DNA of 33,464 bases from positions 1-33,464 of the IMG/VR virus record IMGVR_UViG_3300046009_005836. One strand, written 5' to 3'. Position numbers and translations under genes: made by a program. Shown here piece after piece: positions 15,869-23,220 of the stretch (positions within the stretch are counted from its first letter, which is position 1; each line of letters starts with the position of its first letter). Below the pieces are notes generated by a model that was given only the letters and a program-made list of their open reading frames with translations, was not told the DNA's origin and did not search any database. The stretch comes from a virus.

Positions 15869-15886
15869 GAGGGGCCGAAGCCCCTC
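15869..15886 (-). other. Stable hairpin with UUCG tetraloop (minus strand)
   Basis: On the minus strand GAGGGGC pairs with GCCCCTC around TTCG, giving a C(UUCG)G tetraloop, one of the most stable RNA loops. It lies between the stop of the 58-residue gene and the ribosome site of the next gene. No T-tract follows, so it is more likely an mRNA-stabilising or attenuating element than a terminator. Confidence 0.65.
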
Positions 15887-15892
15887 TGTTGG

Positions 15893-16069
15893 TTAGGCGG
15901 CCTGTTCGGCCCGGAAGTTGGTGAGATCGGCGTGGCCGAATGTGATGGCATCGCGCTTAGCGCGTTCGATGCCAGCTTCGGGCGACTTGCGCCAAGTGAA
16001 GCATTCCAGAACCGAGCCATCGGCGCGGTCTGCGAGGATGCGGTAGGTAGTAGCGGAAGCGAGAAGCAT
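15893..16069 (-). CDS. Hypothetical 58-residue protein, first gene of the small-gene unit
   Basis: The product begins MLLASATTYRILADRADGSV and is followed by WRKSPEAGIERAKRDAI and ADLTNFRAEQAA. I do not recognise it. I choose ATG 16069 because GGAGG lies six bases upstream. A longer frame reaching ATG 16138 has no ribosome site and overlaps the candidate operator. It would be the first gene transcribed from the region with the 40-bp inverted repeat. Confidence 0.58.
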   Translation of the reverse strand: MLLASATTYRILADRADGSVLECFTWRKSPEAGIERAKRDAITFGHADLTNFRAEQAA

Positions 16070-16139
16070 GTGGCCCTCCGGGGCTTTGGGCGCTGGCGGG
16101 ATTGCCGCGCCTCTCTCTATGCAGCTGATCCTATACATC

Positions 16140-16179
16140 TTGCAGATTGTTGCAAGCGGAATGTTGCAGGAATCTGCAA
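16140..16179. promoter_or_regulatory. Inverted-repeat candidate operator/promoter region
   Basis: Perfect nine-base arms TTGCAGATT (16140-16148) and AATCTGCAA (16171-16179) flank a 22-base interior that itself holds TTGCAA (16150-16155) and TTGCAG (16164-16169). Four TGCA-centred sites in 40 bases, 70 bases before the first gene of the small-gene unit, suggest cooperative repressor binding. A weak TATAGG lies downstream on the minus strand. The binding protein is unknown, and the HTH product at 19031-19222 is a candidate. Confidence 0.55.
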
Positions 16180-16703
16180 AAATCGGCCTTTGGAATTAAA
16201 ACCATATTTAATTCAGGCCAAAAACCTTATTTCTTGGCAAAATTAGCCTTTATTATCAATGATTTAGCCTGTTCTAAGGTCTATTAAGGCATTTATGGGT
16301 ACGATTTCAGGGGGTCTGGGAGGGGGTCTCCCAAGGAAGGGGTGCCATAGACCTATGAGAGAGAGTGTAGTCATATATATAATAATAGATAATATTACTC
16401 TCTCTTTATAAGAACACTAGTGTTTGCTAGGGTTTCTTCGACTTCAATTCGGGGACAAGCGGCGTTGATTAAATGCTGCCGATAATAGGTCTACCGCATT
16501 AGGATGGCCTGATTGCCCCTTAGCACCGGCCAAGGATCAAGCCAGGCGCACCGCCAGCGGCAAAGTCTAAGTGTCAGGCATAGAGATGGCCCTTAGCCTA
16601 GAAGGCCATTCTACGGCCTTCTAAACGGGTCTAGGTTACGTAGGGTAATGTTATGGGTAAAGGCTTGGTTAGTTGACGCTAGGTCAATACTCCGGCGCAA
16701 TCG
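16180..16703. other. Non-coding region with palindromes
   Basis: I see no convincing gene here. It contains, in order: an AT-rich stretch, a G-rich tract, AGAGAGAGT (16358-16366) paired with ACTCTCTCT (16397-16405) across an AT-rich 30-base loop, the perfect palindrome AACACTAGTGTT (16413-16424), and a nine-bp stem TAGAAGGCC (16599-16607) with GGCCTTCTA (16615-16623). None has a classical U-tract. It follows the replication-protein gene, so a control region, structured RNA or replication origin is possible but unproven. Confidence 0.5.
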
Positions 16704-19016
16704 TTACGCAGCCGGAACAAACCACGCCATGCGAGGTCTGCCCCGCTTGCCTTCGTTGACGTTACGGCACTCGCATCCGTAGTTCGAGGCCAGCTTCTCC
16801 ATGACTGCCTTCTGACGGATCGGCTCCAAGGCGGCGAACTTCCTCACCCGCTTCTCCAGCTCTGCCTCGGTGACGCCCTTCAGACCCGCCTTCTGGATTT
16901 TGGCAAAGCACGCCTTCACCGCTGCCTGGTGGTCGCTCTCGGCCATGTTCTCCTTGAACATGTCTATCGTGCGGCCAGAGTAGAACCGCACATAGTCGAT
17001 AGCCCAGCGCATCGGGTCCGGGCCGATTTCGGTCTGTCCCATAGATCGGGCGACAATCAGGCTGATCCGCATTGCAATTTCGCGCGAGCGGTTGTGCATC
17101 GCCTCAAGGCCGGATTCGTTCTCTGCCTTGATTGCGGCCAGCAGCTCGGCCTCGTAATCCCGTAACAGGTCTAGGGCTTCGCGGGTGAACTGCACCACCA
17201 CCGGATTCGGCGGCAGATCGGCGCTGTCGGTGCCTGACAGGTTCCCCTCACTGGAATAGGCCGTTGCTGCTTCACGGAGCCAATCCTTGATGCGGTCGCT
17301 GATTCCTACCATGCGCCGTTCCTGGCTCATCTGTGCGCCGATCTCCGACTTCACGATCAGGAAGCGGTTAAGTAGACCGCTAGCCACATCGCCCCCGGAG
17401 ATCGCCCCGTAGAATTCGGATGGCGTGGACATGCCCAGTAGCGTCAGGGATGGGCGGCGAATGACCTTCTCGAAGGATTCCTGCTGTTCCTTGGTCAGAC
17501 CCAGCGTGGCGTAACCCTGCGGCCTCAGAGCGCCGTCTTGCCGGCCGAATGCCTCCATAATCGCAGTCAAGGAATCGGCCTTGTGTTGCATGTTTCGATT
17601 GGCGGCAGACTTCAATGCGCGGCCAAGTTCATCGATCACGGCAACGTGCGTTGGCCGAGACAGAAGCGCCGAGAAGACACCGCTGGCGCTGGTATAGCCT
17701 GACGGGCCGATCAGGTTGCCAAGATTGGCCGCATCGAGCATGGCCTCGATCACCGTCTTCGCGTGTTCCTTGCCGCAGCCGGTTTCACCGATGTTGAGGA
17801 GGTACAGGCTGGTGAAGTTGCGTTGGGAAGTAGTCCAGCGCCGCCCCATTGCAACAGAGCCGAGCGCGATGGCGGTCTGGACTGCGAACTGCGGTTGCGT
17901 CTTGATGGCAGTGGTTTCGTAATAGTTCACCACATCCTGTAGAATGCCGGGGATCGAGAGCAGATGTTCGGGAATAGCGGCCAGCGGGTTGTCTGGTGGG
18001 GCCACGCGGCGGCTGGGGATGATGTTATTCGCGACAGTTGCCCCGTGGGCGATATGCTCGGCATCCTGGGGGCCATAGGAATAGGCCGGATCGGTGTTGA
18101 GGTTCAGATATGCTGCCGCAGCCTTGACCGCATCGCGCACGTTTCCGGCGTGCTCGCAGTGGGTGTAGAGATCGAAGCAATCGAAGCTATGGGCCGAATC
18201 GAAGGGATCGGAACCGTGGTGGCTGTAAGCCGTGCCATCCTCGAACAGGATCACGCCAGCGATGCCTGATTTGGAATTCGGACTCAGGAACCGATCCTTG
18301 GCGGTCTGCCGGTAGCCGTATTGTGGCAAAAGCTGGGCCATCGAGTGCGCGGCATTATAGGCATCGATGACGCTGGTGGCCTCGGATTGAACACGTTTCC
18401 GCAGCGGGGCTTGGAGCTGGGGCTTGGGTTTCCACGGGCAAGCATCGAGGAATTGCCCCCGGAACCGGTCCCATTGGTCCCAGATTATTTGCAACGGCTC
18501 CGGCAGCATGGGCAGATCAACGTAGGACGGGCCGTCCCAGTAGTAGGATTGCATGGTATCGGGATGAAGCGATGGCGGCAGAACGTCCTGTACTGGACCG
18601 CCACGAAACTCGAAGACCACCGATGAGCCTTTGCCATCTGGGTTCGGCCACGCGATCTTATGCGTCTTGAGATCATCGCGATGGGCGCGGAAAATAGCCT
18701 TGCCTCGACCGGGGCGACCTACGATTCGCGGGGCTTTGGCAAGGATGGCATCTAGATCGAGACCTAGTGCAGTGAAGGCAACTCGGCTCCACTCAAGATG
18801 GTCGATGTCGATGGCACAGGTGCCGGAAGCGGAATGAAGAAGGCCGACATTGTGCGTAGGGTTCGCCTTGTAATAGCGCACGGCATCGTCGGGCTGACGC
18901 AATGCCCGTTCCGGCTGTTGCCAGTTATAATTCGTAGGAGCCTTGGAACCGGCTGGGATCGTCACCAAAGCCCAGCCGAGTTCCGTGTAGTGTTTAACGC
19001 TCGCAAGAATATCCAC
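16704..19016 (-). CDS. Prim-Pol domain plus DUF3987 helicase-like replication protein
   Basis: The 770-residue protein has an N-terminal primase-polymerase domain (about 1-200): HYTELGWALVTIPAGSKAP, catalytic-type CAIDIDH, GRPGRGKAIFRA, VFEFRGG and VLPPSLHPDT. The C-terminal half is a DUF3987-type P-loop ATPase with LNIGETGCGKEHAKT (Walker A, with Glu after the Lys where Thr or Ser is usual) and VAVIDELGRAL (Walker B). It likely primes and unwinds phage DNA. It is read opposite to the recombination genes. No separate DNA polymerase is encoded in the window, so the host polymerase or genes outside it may serve. Confidence 0.9.
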   Translation of the reverse strand: MDILASVKHYTELGWALVTIPAGSKAPTNYNWQQPERALRQPDDAVRYYKANPTHNVGLLHSASGTCAIDIDHLEWSRVAFTALGLDLDAILAKAPRIVGRPGRGKAIFRAHRDDLKTHKIAWPNPDGKGSSVVFEFRGGPVQDVLPPSLHPDTMQSYYWDGPSYVDLPMLPEPLQIIWDQWDRFRGQFLDACPWKPKPQLQAPLRKRVQSEATSVIDAYNAAHSMAQLLPQYGYRQTAKDRFLSPNSKSGIAGVILFEDGTAYSHHGSDPFDSAHSFDCFDLYTHCEHAGNVRDAVKAAAAYLNLNTDPAYSYGPQDAEHIAHGATVANNIIPSRRVAPPDNPLAAIPEHLLSIPGILQDVVNYYETTAIKTQPQFAVQTAIALGSVAMGRRWTTSQRNFTSLYLLNIGETGCGKEHAKTVIEAMLDAANLGNLIGPSGYTSASGVFSALLSRPTHVAVIDELGRALKSAANRNMQHKADSLTAIMEAFGRQDGALRPQGYATLGLTKEQQESFEKVIRRPSLTLLGMSTPSEFYGAISGGDVASGLLNRFLIVKSEIGAQMSQERRMVGISDRIKDWLREAATAYSSEGNLSGTDSADLPPNPVVVQFTREALDLLRDYEAELLAAIKAENESGLEAMHNRSREIAMRISLIVARSMGQTEIGPDPMRWAIDYVRFYSGRTIDMFKENMAESDHQAAVKACFAKIQKAGLKGVTEAELEKRVRKFAALEPIRQKAVMEKLASNYGCECRNVNEGKRGRPRMAWFVPAA

Positions 19017-19030
19017 GTGATTCCCCTTCT

Positions 19031-19222
19031 TCAGATCGCCTTTTCGTTGTCCAGCGGCTCTCCACGCAGATATTTCGATAGACGGTCGATGGTGCCAGAA
19101 TATGCACCACGCTGGCCGGACTTCAGATTCTTGATAGTGTTGTAGGACAGACCGGTATCCCTGGCGATGTCACTTGTCGGCTTGTCTTTGATTTTATTAA
19201 CGATTTCCTCGATTGTTAGCAT
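19031..19222 (-). CDS. Small HTH DNA-binding protein (XRE-like)
   Basis: The 63-residue product reads MLTIEEIVNKIKDKPTSDIA, then a helix-turn-helix, RDTGLSYNTIKNLKSGQRG, and GTIDRLSKYLRGE. This is the size and layout of Cro-like or XRE-type regulators. It is the first gene left of the divergent control region, so autoregulation and control of the early plus-strand operon are likely. The start at ATG 19222 has an AAAGGG ribosome site. A longer frame from 19339 runs through the promoter region and is rejected. Confidence 0.8.
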   Translation of the reverse strand: MLTIEEIVNKIKDKPTSDIARDTGLSYNTIKNLKSGQRGAYSGTIDRLSKYLRGEPLDNEKAI

Positions 19223-19333
19223 GGTGAAAGCCCTTTCTTGTGGCTGTCTGGGGATAGATTGCAATTTTCTTATTGCAAATGTTTCATTTTTTTGCAATAG
19301 CTCACCGTGTTGAGAAAGAGAAGGAGGTGCGAG
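19223..19333. promoter_or_regulatory. Divergent early control region with TTGCAA sites
   Basis: This 111-base stretch separates the HTH gene (minus) from the early plus-strand operon. It is AT-rich and has three TTGCAA palindromes (19259-19264, 19273-19278, 19292-19297). These may be operator sites for the HTH protein or part of -35 boxes. A convincing -10 partner cannot be fixed. The plus-strand ribosome site AAGGAGG (19321-19327) is clear. Confidence 0.6.
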
Positions 19334-19732
19334 ATGCACATCAACAGTAACGTCGAAGCCCTATGCGGAGGGTGGTTAGAAGCCAAACGCCGCGAGGCGG
19401 AAGCTATCAAGGCCCGTCACCAGATAGAGGAGCAGCTGACCCAAGCCCTCGAAGTCAAATCAGAAGGGTCGCTAACTCACAAACTGGATCACTACAAAGT
19501 CACGCTCACGCAGCCGATTTATCGGAAGCTCGACGTGACGAAGTGGGATGGCGTCAAGACTAGCATCGGTCAGGAGTTCTGGCCGATCAAGATCATCACC
19601 GAAGCTGATCCATCGGGCTGCAAGTGGCTCGCAAGGGAGCGGCCTGATCTCTGGGCGATGATCGCCCCGGCATTTATTGTGAAGCCGGGGAAGATAAGCG
19701 TCGAGGTCACGCAGCGGGAGACCGAAGCATGA
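19334..19732 (+). CDS. Conserved early phage protein, function unknown
   Basis: The 132-residue protein starts MHINSNVEALCGGWLEAKRR and has a helical N-terminal 40 residues (EAEAIKARHQIEEQLTQAL), followed by LDHYKVTLTQPIYRKLDVTKW and RERPDLWAMIAPAFIVKPGK. Proteins of this layout are common as the first gene before Sak4/DUF669 recombination genes, so a recombination-linked role is plausible, with no biochemical assignment. The start at 19334 has AAGGAGG six bases upstream, and a longer GTG frame at 19307 is rejected. The stop overlaps the next ATG. Confidence 0.7.
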   Translation: MHINSNVEALCGGWLEAKRREAEAIKARHQIEEQLTQALEVKSEGSLTHKLDHYKVTLTQPIYRKLDVTKWDGVKTSIGQEFWPIKIITEADPSGCKWLARERPDLWAMIAPAFIVKPGKISVEVTQRETEA

Positions 19733-19914
19733 ACAGCGTATCGCTGCAGGCAGCGATGGATAGCCTAACTTACGCTCGCGATAATCTCGCGGCGGCAAGC
19801 AAGGATCGAAACAATCGCAACATTTATTTGCGATTGGCAAAAGAAAATGTTCGCTCGGCAATGCGCGAACTTAAAATGTCACGCATAACGATGGAGGAAG
19901 TAGATGGCGATTGA
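19729..19914 (+). CDS. Small helical hypothetical protein
   Basis: The 61-residue product starts MNSVSLQAAMDSLTYARDNL and is predicted from composition to be largely helical (RNNRNIYLRLAKENVRSAMR). I do not recognise it. The ATG overlaps the upstream stop (ATGA) and its own end overlaps the recombinase start by 11 bases, so it is embedded in a coupled operon. This supports it being a real gene. Confidence 0.62.
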   Translation: MNSVSLQAAMDSLTYARDNLAAASKDRNNRNIYLRLAKENVRSAMRELKMSRITMEEVDGD

Positions 19915-20659
19915 TCTGAAGAATTTGTCCAAGCCACAAGGCCAGCGGCCTGTCATCATGACGCTGTTCGGCGAAGGCGGCATGGGCAAAACCACGCTGG
20001 CTGCAATGATGCCGAAGCCGGTGTTCATCCGCACGGAGGACGGCACGACCAGCTTGGTTGGCAATGACGATGTATCGTTGTTTCCTCTGGCGACGAAGAG
20101 CCAAGACGTGCTTGAAGCCATCGAGGCGCTGGCAACTCAGAAGCACGACTTCAAGACGCTCGTGGTTGATTCCATCACACAACTTGCGACGATGATCGAA
20201 TCCGAGATCGTCGCCGCTGATGCAAAGGCAAAGAGCATCAATCAAGCCGGTGGTGGCTACGGGGCGGGATACAATACCGCTGCCGAACGTCACCGATTGA
20301 TCCGTGAATGGGCGGGTGCCTTGGCCTATGACAAAGGCATGAACATCGTCTTCATCGGTCACGCCGATACGGAGACCTTGGACTTGCCAGACTATGATCC
20401 CTATGCACGGTATACGATTCGCATGCACAAGCGGTCGATTCCTCACTATACCGACAATTGCGATCTGGTCGGCCTGATCAGGCTTAAAACCTACACCAGC
20501 GGGACGGGCGACAAGAAACGTGCGATCTCGACCGGCGAGCGGGAGATAATCTGTCACCCGCAAGCTGCATCCGTCACAAAAAACCGCTTCGGCATTGACA
20601 AACCCATTGCATTTACCTTCGACGGTGGCAACCCGTTCGAAGCATTCGTTTCCAAATAA
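19904..20659 (+). CDS. Sak4-like RecA-fold recombination ATPase (AAA_24)
   Basis: The 251-residue protein has Walker A GEGGMGKTT (residues 23-31) and Walker B LVVDS (86-90), then IGHADTETLD near 151-160. This matches the AAA_24/Sak4 family of phage RecA-like proteins that promote strand annealing with a single-strand binding partner. The DUF669 protein encoded next is the usual partner, so the two form a recombination pair. It acts in the cytoplasm on phage DNA ends. Its start has GGAGG directly upstream. Confidence 0.9.
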   Translation: MAIDLKNLSKPQGQRPVIMTLFGEGGMGKTTLAAMMPKPVFIRTEDGTTSLVGNDDVSLFPLATKSQDVLEAIEALATQKHDFKTLVVDSITQLATMIESEIVAADAKAKSINQAGGGYGAGYNTAAERHRLIREWAGALAYDKGMNIVFIGHADTETLDLPDYDPYARYTIRMHKRSIPHYTDNCDLVGLIRLKTYTSGTGDKKRAISTGEREIICHPQAASVTKNRFGIDKPIAFTFDGGNPFEAFVSK

Positions 20660-20675
20660 CAACAGGAGAACTGAC

Positions 20676-21125
20676 ATGAAACTTTCTGGATTTAACGCTG
20701 CTGCTATCGAGCCGTCAGCACCACGTACAACGCTCCCCGCGGGCAAGTATAAGGCAGTCATCACTGCAAGCGAGGAGAAACCTAACAAGGCCATGACCGG
20801 CTCGATGCTGAAACTGACGCTGCAGGTGATCGAGGGGCCGCATCAGGGGGCTATGGTGTTTGACCAGCTCAACATCAACAATCCAAGCAAGACCGCGATG
20901 GAGATCGCAGAACGCACACTCTCTGCGATCTGCCGGTCGGTTGGTGTGATGCTGCCCCAGGAATCGAGCGACCTTCACAACAAGCCATTGATGGTGACGG
21001 TGAAGGTCGAGAACACCGAACAATACGGAGCACAGAACAGGGTAAGCGGATATGAACCCTGCGAAAGTGCAGCCGCAGCCGCGCCACCGCAAGCAAGCGC
21101 AACAGTCCCACCTTGGAAGCGGTAA
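20676..21125 (+). CDS. DUF669 single-strand-binding-like protein
   Basis: The 149-residue protein reads LPAGKYKAVITASEEKPNKA, then MLKLTLQVIEGPHQGAMVFD and NNPSKTAMEIAERTLSAICR. DUF669 proteins are OB-fold-like partners of Sak4 recombinases. The C-terminal tail is Ala/Pro-rich and ends PPWKR, as in relatives. I choose ATG 20676, which has AGGAG upstream, over the longer frame at 20595 that overlaps the Sak4 gene. A terminator-like hairpin follows. Confidence 0.88.
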   Translation: MKLSGFNAAAIEPSAPRTTLPAGKYKAVITASEEKPNKAMTGSMLKLTLQVIEGPHQGAMVFDQLNINNPSKTAMEIAERTLSAICRSVGVMLPQESSDLHNKPLMVTVKVENTEQYGAQNRVSGYEPCESAAAAAPPQASATVPPWKR

Positions 21126-21133
21126 TATAAACG

Positions 21134-21165
21134 AGGGGGCGGGTTTAGGCTCGCCCCTTATTTTT
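21134..21165 (+). terminator. Terminator-like hairpin inside the early operon
   Basis: GGGGCG (21136-21141) pairs with CGCCCC (21152-21157) and is followed by TTATTTTT on the plus strand. It lies 14 bases before the next ATG. It may partly stop transcription after the recombination pair, or be read through under antitermination. Confidence 0.7.
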
Positions 21166-21178
21166 CAACGAGGGAACC

Positions 21179-21613
21179 ATGTGGACAGAAGCAAAAATCA
21201 AGCAAGCACTGGATGGCAATTTCTGGTTTTTTGATCAGGAAGGGAAAATACACCGTAAATTCGTTGAAAACGATTGGGTGCCATCATTCAAAAACAACGC
21301 ACCATTTGCGGCTGTTGTGAAATCGGAAAGCTCGATCAAATGGTCAGATGAAAGTTATGATCTGATTCTGGAGATGCGAGAAGATAAAATGTCATGGCCG
21401 ATGATCGCTGATATATTCCAGGCTCCGGTATCGACATTGACTGATTATGTGAAGCGCATGAAGCGGCGTCGATCACTTGAAGCATTCAAGAAAAAATCGG
21501 CCATCAAGATAGAAGAGATTCGCCGCATGAAAGCAGCTGGCTGGGATTACGCTCGCATCAAGTTGGAGACCGGCTATCATAAACAACTTATAATGGATGT
21601 GCTGGAGGAATAA
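21179..21613 (+). CDS. Hypothetical protein with HTH-like segments
   Basis: The 144-residue protein begins MWTEAKIKQALDGNFWFFDQ. Two later segments look like helix-turn-helix units: LILEMREDKMSWPMIADIFQ (recognition-like VSTLTDYVKRMK after it), and IRRMKAAGWDYARIKLETGY. This suggests DNA binding, perhaps as a regulator of early genes or an accessory to replication. I do not know a named family. The start follows a GAGG ribosome site, and the nuclease ATG begins directly after its stop. Confidence 0.7.
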   Translation: MWTEAKIKQALDGNFWFFDQEGKIHRKFVENDWVPSFKNNAPFAAVVKSESSIKWSDESYDLILEMREDKMSWPMIADIFQAPVSTLTDYVKRMKRRRSLEAFKKKSAIKIEEIRRMKAAGWDYARIKLETGYHKQLIMDVLEE

Positions 21614-22543
21614 ATGAAACTCGACATGACACCGGCAATCGTCAAGGCGATCTATAAATCCTATGAAGACCGCCGCAAGCAACCTCATAGGCCGCATCTT
21701 GGAGGAAGCCAGATCGGTAATTCCTGCTCCAGGTCTTTGTGGTATCAGTTTCGATGGACATGGCGAGAATTGCACGAAGGCCGAATCTTGCGATTATTTG
21801 AGACTGGCGACCGCGAAGAAGTGCGAGTGATCCAGAACCTTCGCGCTGCCGGTTGCACAGTCTGGGAGCGAGACCCTGAGACTGGAATGCAGCCGCGCTT
21901 TGCGGCACACGGTGGGCATTTTGCCTTGAGCCTCGACGGTGTGCTTGAAGGATTGCCGGAAAGCACAAAGCCTCACACGCTTGAAGTAAAGACCATGAAT
22001 GAAAAGAACTTCAAGACCTTGACCAATCTTGGCCTTGAAAAGGCGAAGCCGGTCTATTGGGCGCAGTGCCAGATCGGCTTGCATTTGAGCGGGATGGAAC
22101 GATGCCTGTTCATTGCGGTCAATAAGAATAACGATGAGATTTATGCGGAACGGATTCGCCCCGACAAGGCATATGCGGAGGGACTGCTCGCAAAAGCCGA
22201 CAAGGTTATCTTTGCCAATAAGCCGCCATTGAAACTGAATAATGATCCGGCTTGGTTCGAGTGCAAGTTTTGCTCATATCATTCAATCTGCCACGGTGAC
22301 CAAATGCCAGAATTGAATTGCCGCACTTGCGCATTTTCCACCGCAGAAAAAGATGGGAGCTGGTCATGCGCCAGGCACAAGAAAACGCTGGACGAGATCG
22401 AGCAATACACGGGTTGCGGCGATCATATCTATATTCCTGACCTCGTGAAGTTGCCGATACATGATACTGGCGAGGATTGGGTTGAGTATGTGACCGAGGA
22501 AGGCGAAGTGGTGCGGAATCACAAGGGGAGGATGGGGAAGTGA
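21614..22543 (+). CDS. Cas4/RecB-like PD-(D/E)XK nuclease with probable iron-sulfur cluster
   Basis: The 309-residue protein has the Cas4/AddB-like order: GGSQIGNSCSRSLWYQ (Cys near 38), a catalytic Asp in LSLDGVLEG (near 108), TLEVKTMNEK (the E-x-K pair near 124-126), YWAQCQIG (near 148-155), and a C-terminal cluster Cys 217, 220 and 226. One early Cys plus a C-x2-C-x5-C is the usual pattern for a 4Fe-4S-stabilised exonuclease. Additional Cys (236, 239, 252) could bind another metal. It probably resects DNA ends for the Sak4/DUF669 pair. Confidence 0.85.
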   Translation: MKLDMTPAIVKAIYKSYEDRRKQPHRPHLGGSQIGNSCSRSLWYQFRWTWRELHEGRILRLFETGDREEVRVIQNLRAAGCTVWERDPETGMQPRFAAHGGHFALSLDGVLEGLPESTKPHTLEVKTMNEKNFKTLTNLGLEKAKPVYWAQCQIGLHLSGMERCLFIAVNKNNDEIYAERIRPDKAYAEGLLAKADKVIFANKPPLKLNNDPAWFECKFCSYHSICHGDQMPELNCRTCAFSTAEKDGSWSCARHKKTLDEIEQYTGCGDHIYIPDLVKLPIHDTGEDWVEYVTEEGEVVRNHKGRMGK

Positions 22544-23220
22544 CAGTCCATTACCATGGCACGCCACTGACGCCGCGTGACCAGTTGTGGCTCATGGCTG
22601 GAAAGAATTTTTGCGTTTCATATGCTAATCCCGCAGATGCTGATATTTGCCTGCGGATCGGCCAAAGCGTGATGTGGGACAACGGCGCGTTCAGCTTGTT
22701 TACCAAGGGCAAGGCCGTGGATTGGACAGGATACTATCGCTGGCTTGAAAACCGCCTTGGTCATCCGCATTGGGCAGTTATCCCTGACGTTATTGACGGC
22801 GATGTGGAAGACAACGCTCATCTGGTGAAAGAGTGGCCGCATCGCAAAGAACTTGGCGCACCTGTGTGGCACATGGCTGAACCTTTCGAAACCCTTTTGG
22901 ACTTCGCACAGGAGTTTCCAAAGGTCTGCTTCGGCTCATCCGGTGCCTATTGGCAAGTGGGGTCTGACGCATGGTGCAGGCGAACTGATGAGGCATTCAA
23001 CGAACTTGGACGTCGTGGTCCGATTCCGTGGATACATATGCTTAGAGGCATGGCAGTAGCTGGAAAGCGGTGGCCATTTGCAAGCGTTGATAGCGTGAAC
23101 GTGGCCCGAAACTACAAAGACACGAACTCCTGCCCCGAGGCAATGGCTCGCGTCATTGATGCCGTGCAATGTCCAATTAAATGGAAAACCCAACCAGAAC
23201 AAATGGAACTCATCGCATGA
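22540..23220 (+). CDS. dpdA: DpdA-like DNA transglycosylase (TGT superfamily)
   Basis: The 226-residue protein resembles the tRNA-guanine transglycosylase fold as used by DpdA, the enzyme that exchanges guanine for a 7-deazaguanine in DNA. Signature positions are WDNGAF (46-51, in place of TGT D-S-G-G-F), PDVIDG (82-87), FGSSGAY (131-137), HMLRGM (166-171) and ASVDSVNVARN (181-191), where Asp184 aligns with the TGT nucleophile. It is shorter than full tRNA TGT, as is common in phage DpdA-like proteins. It starts with GTG in a GTGA overlap and its stop overlaps the transporter ATG. Functional assignment is strong by motif, but unproven here. Confidence 0.8.
   Translation: MTVHYHGTPLTPRDQLWLMAGKNFCVSYANPADADICLRIGQSVMWDNGAFSLFTKGKAVDWTGYYRWLENRLGHPHWAVIPDVIDGDVEDNAHLVKEWPHRKELGAPVWHMAEPFETLLDFAQEFPKVCFGSSGAYWQVGSDAWCRRTDEAFNELGRRGPIPWIHMLRGMAVAGKRWPFASVDSVNVARNYKDTNSCPEAMARVIDAVQCPIKWKTQPEQMELIA

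Noticed and set aside
16295-16411. 38-codon plus-strand frame in the non-coding region
   Set aside because: Its AAGG site and length are possible by chance, it runs through the palindromes, and the product is unlike any protein I recognise.
19871-20794. 307-codon minus-strand frame opposite the Sak4-like gene
   Set aside because: The plus strand has Walker motifs, ribosome sites and coupled starts, so the minus frame is a shadow.
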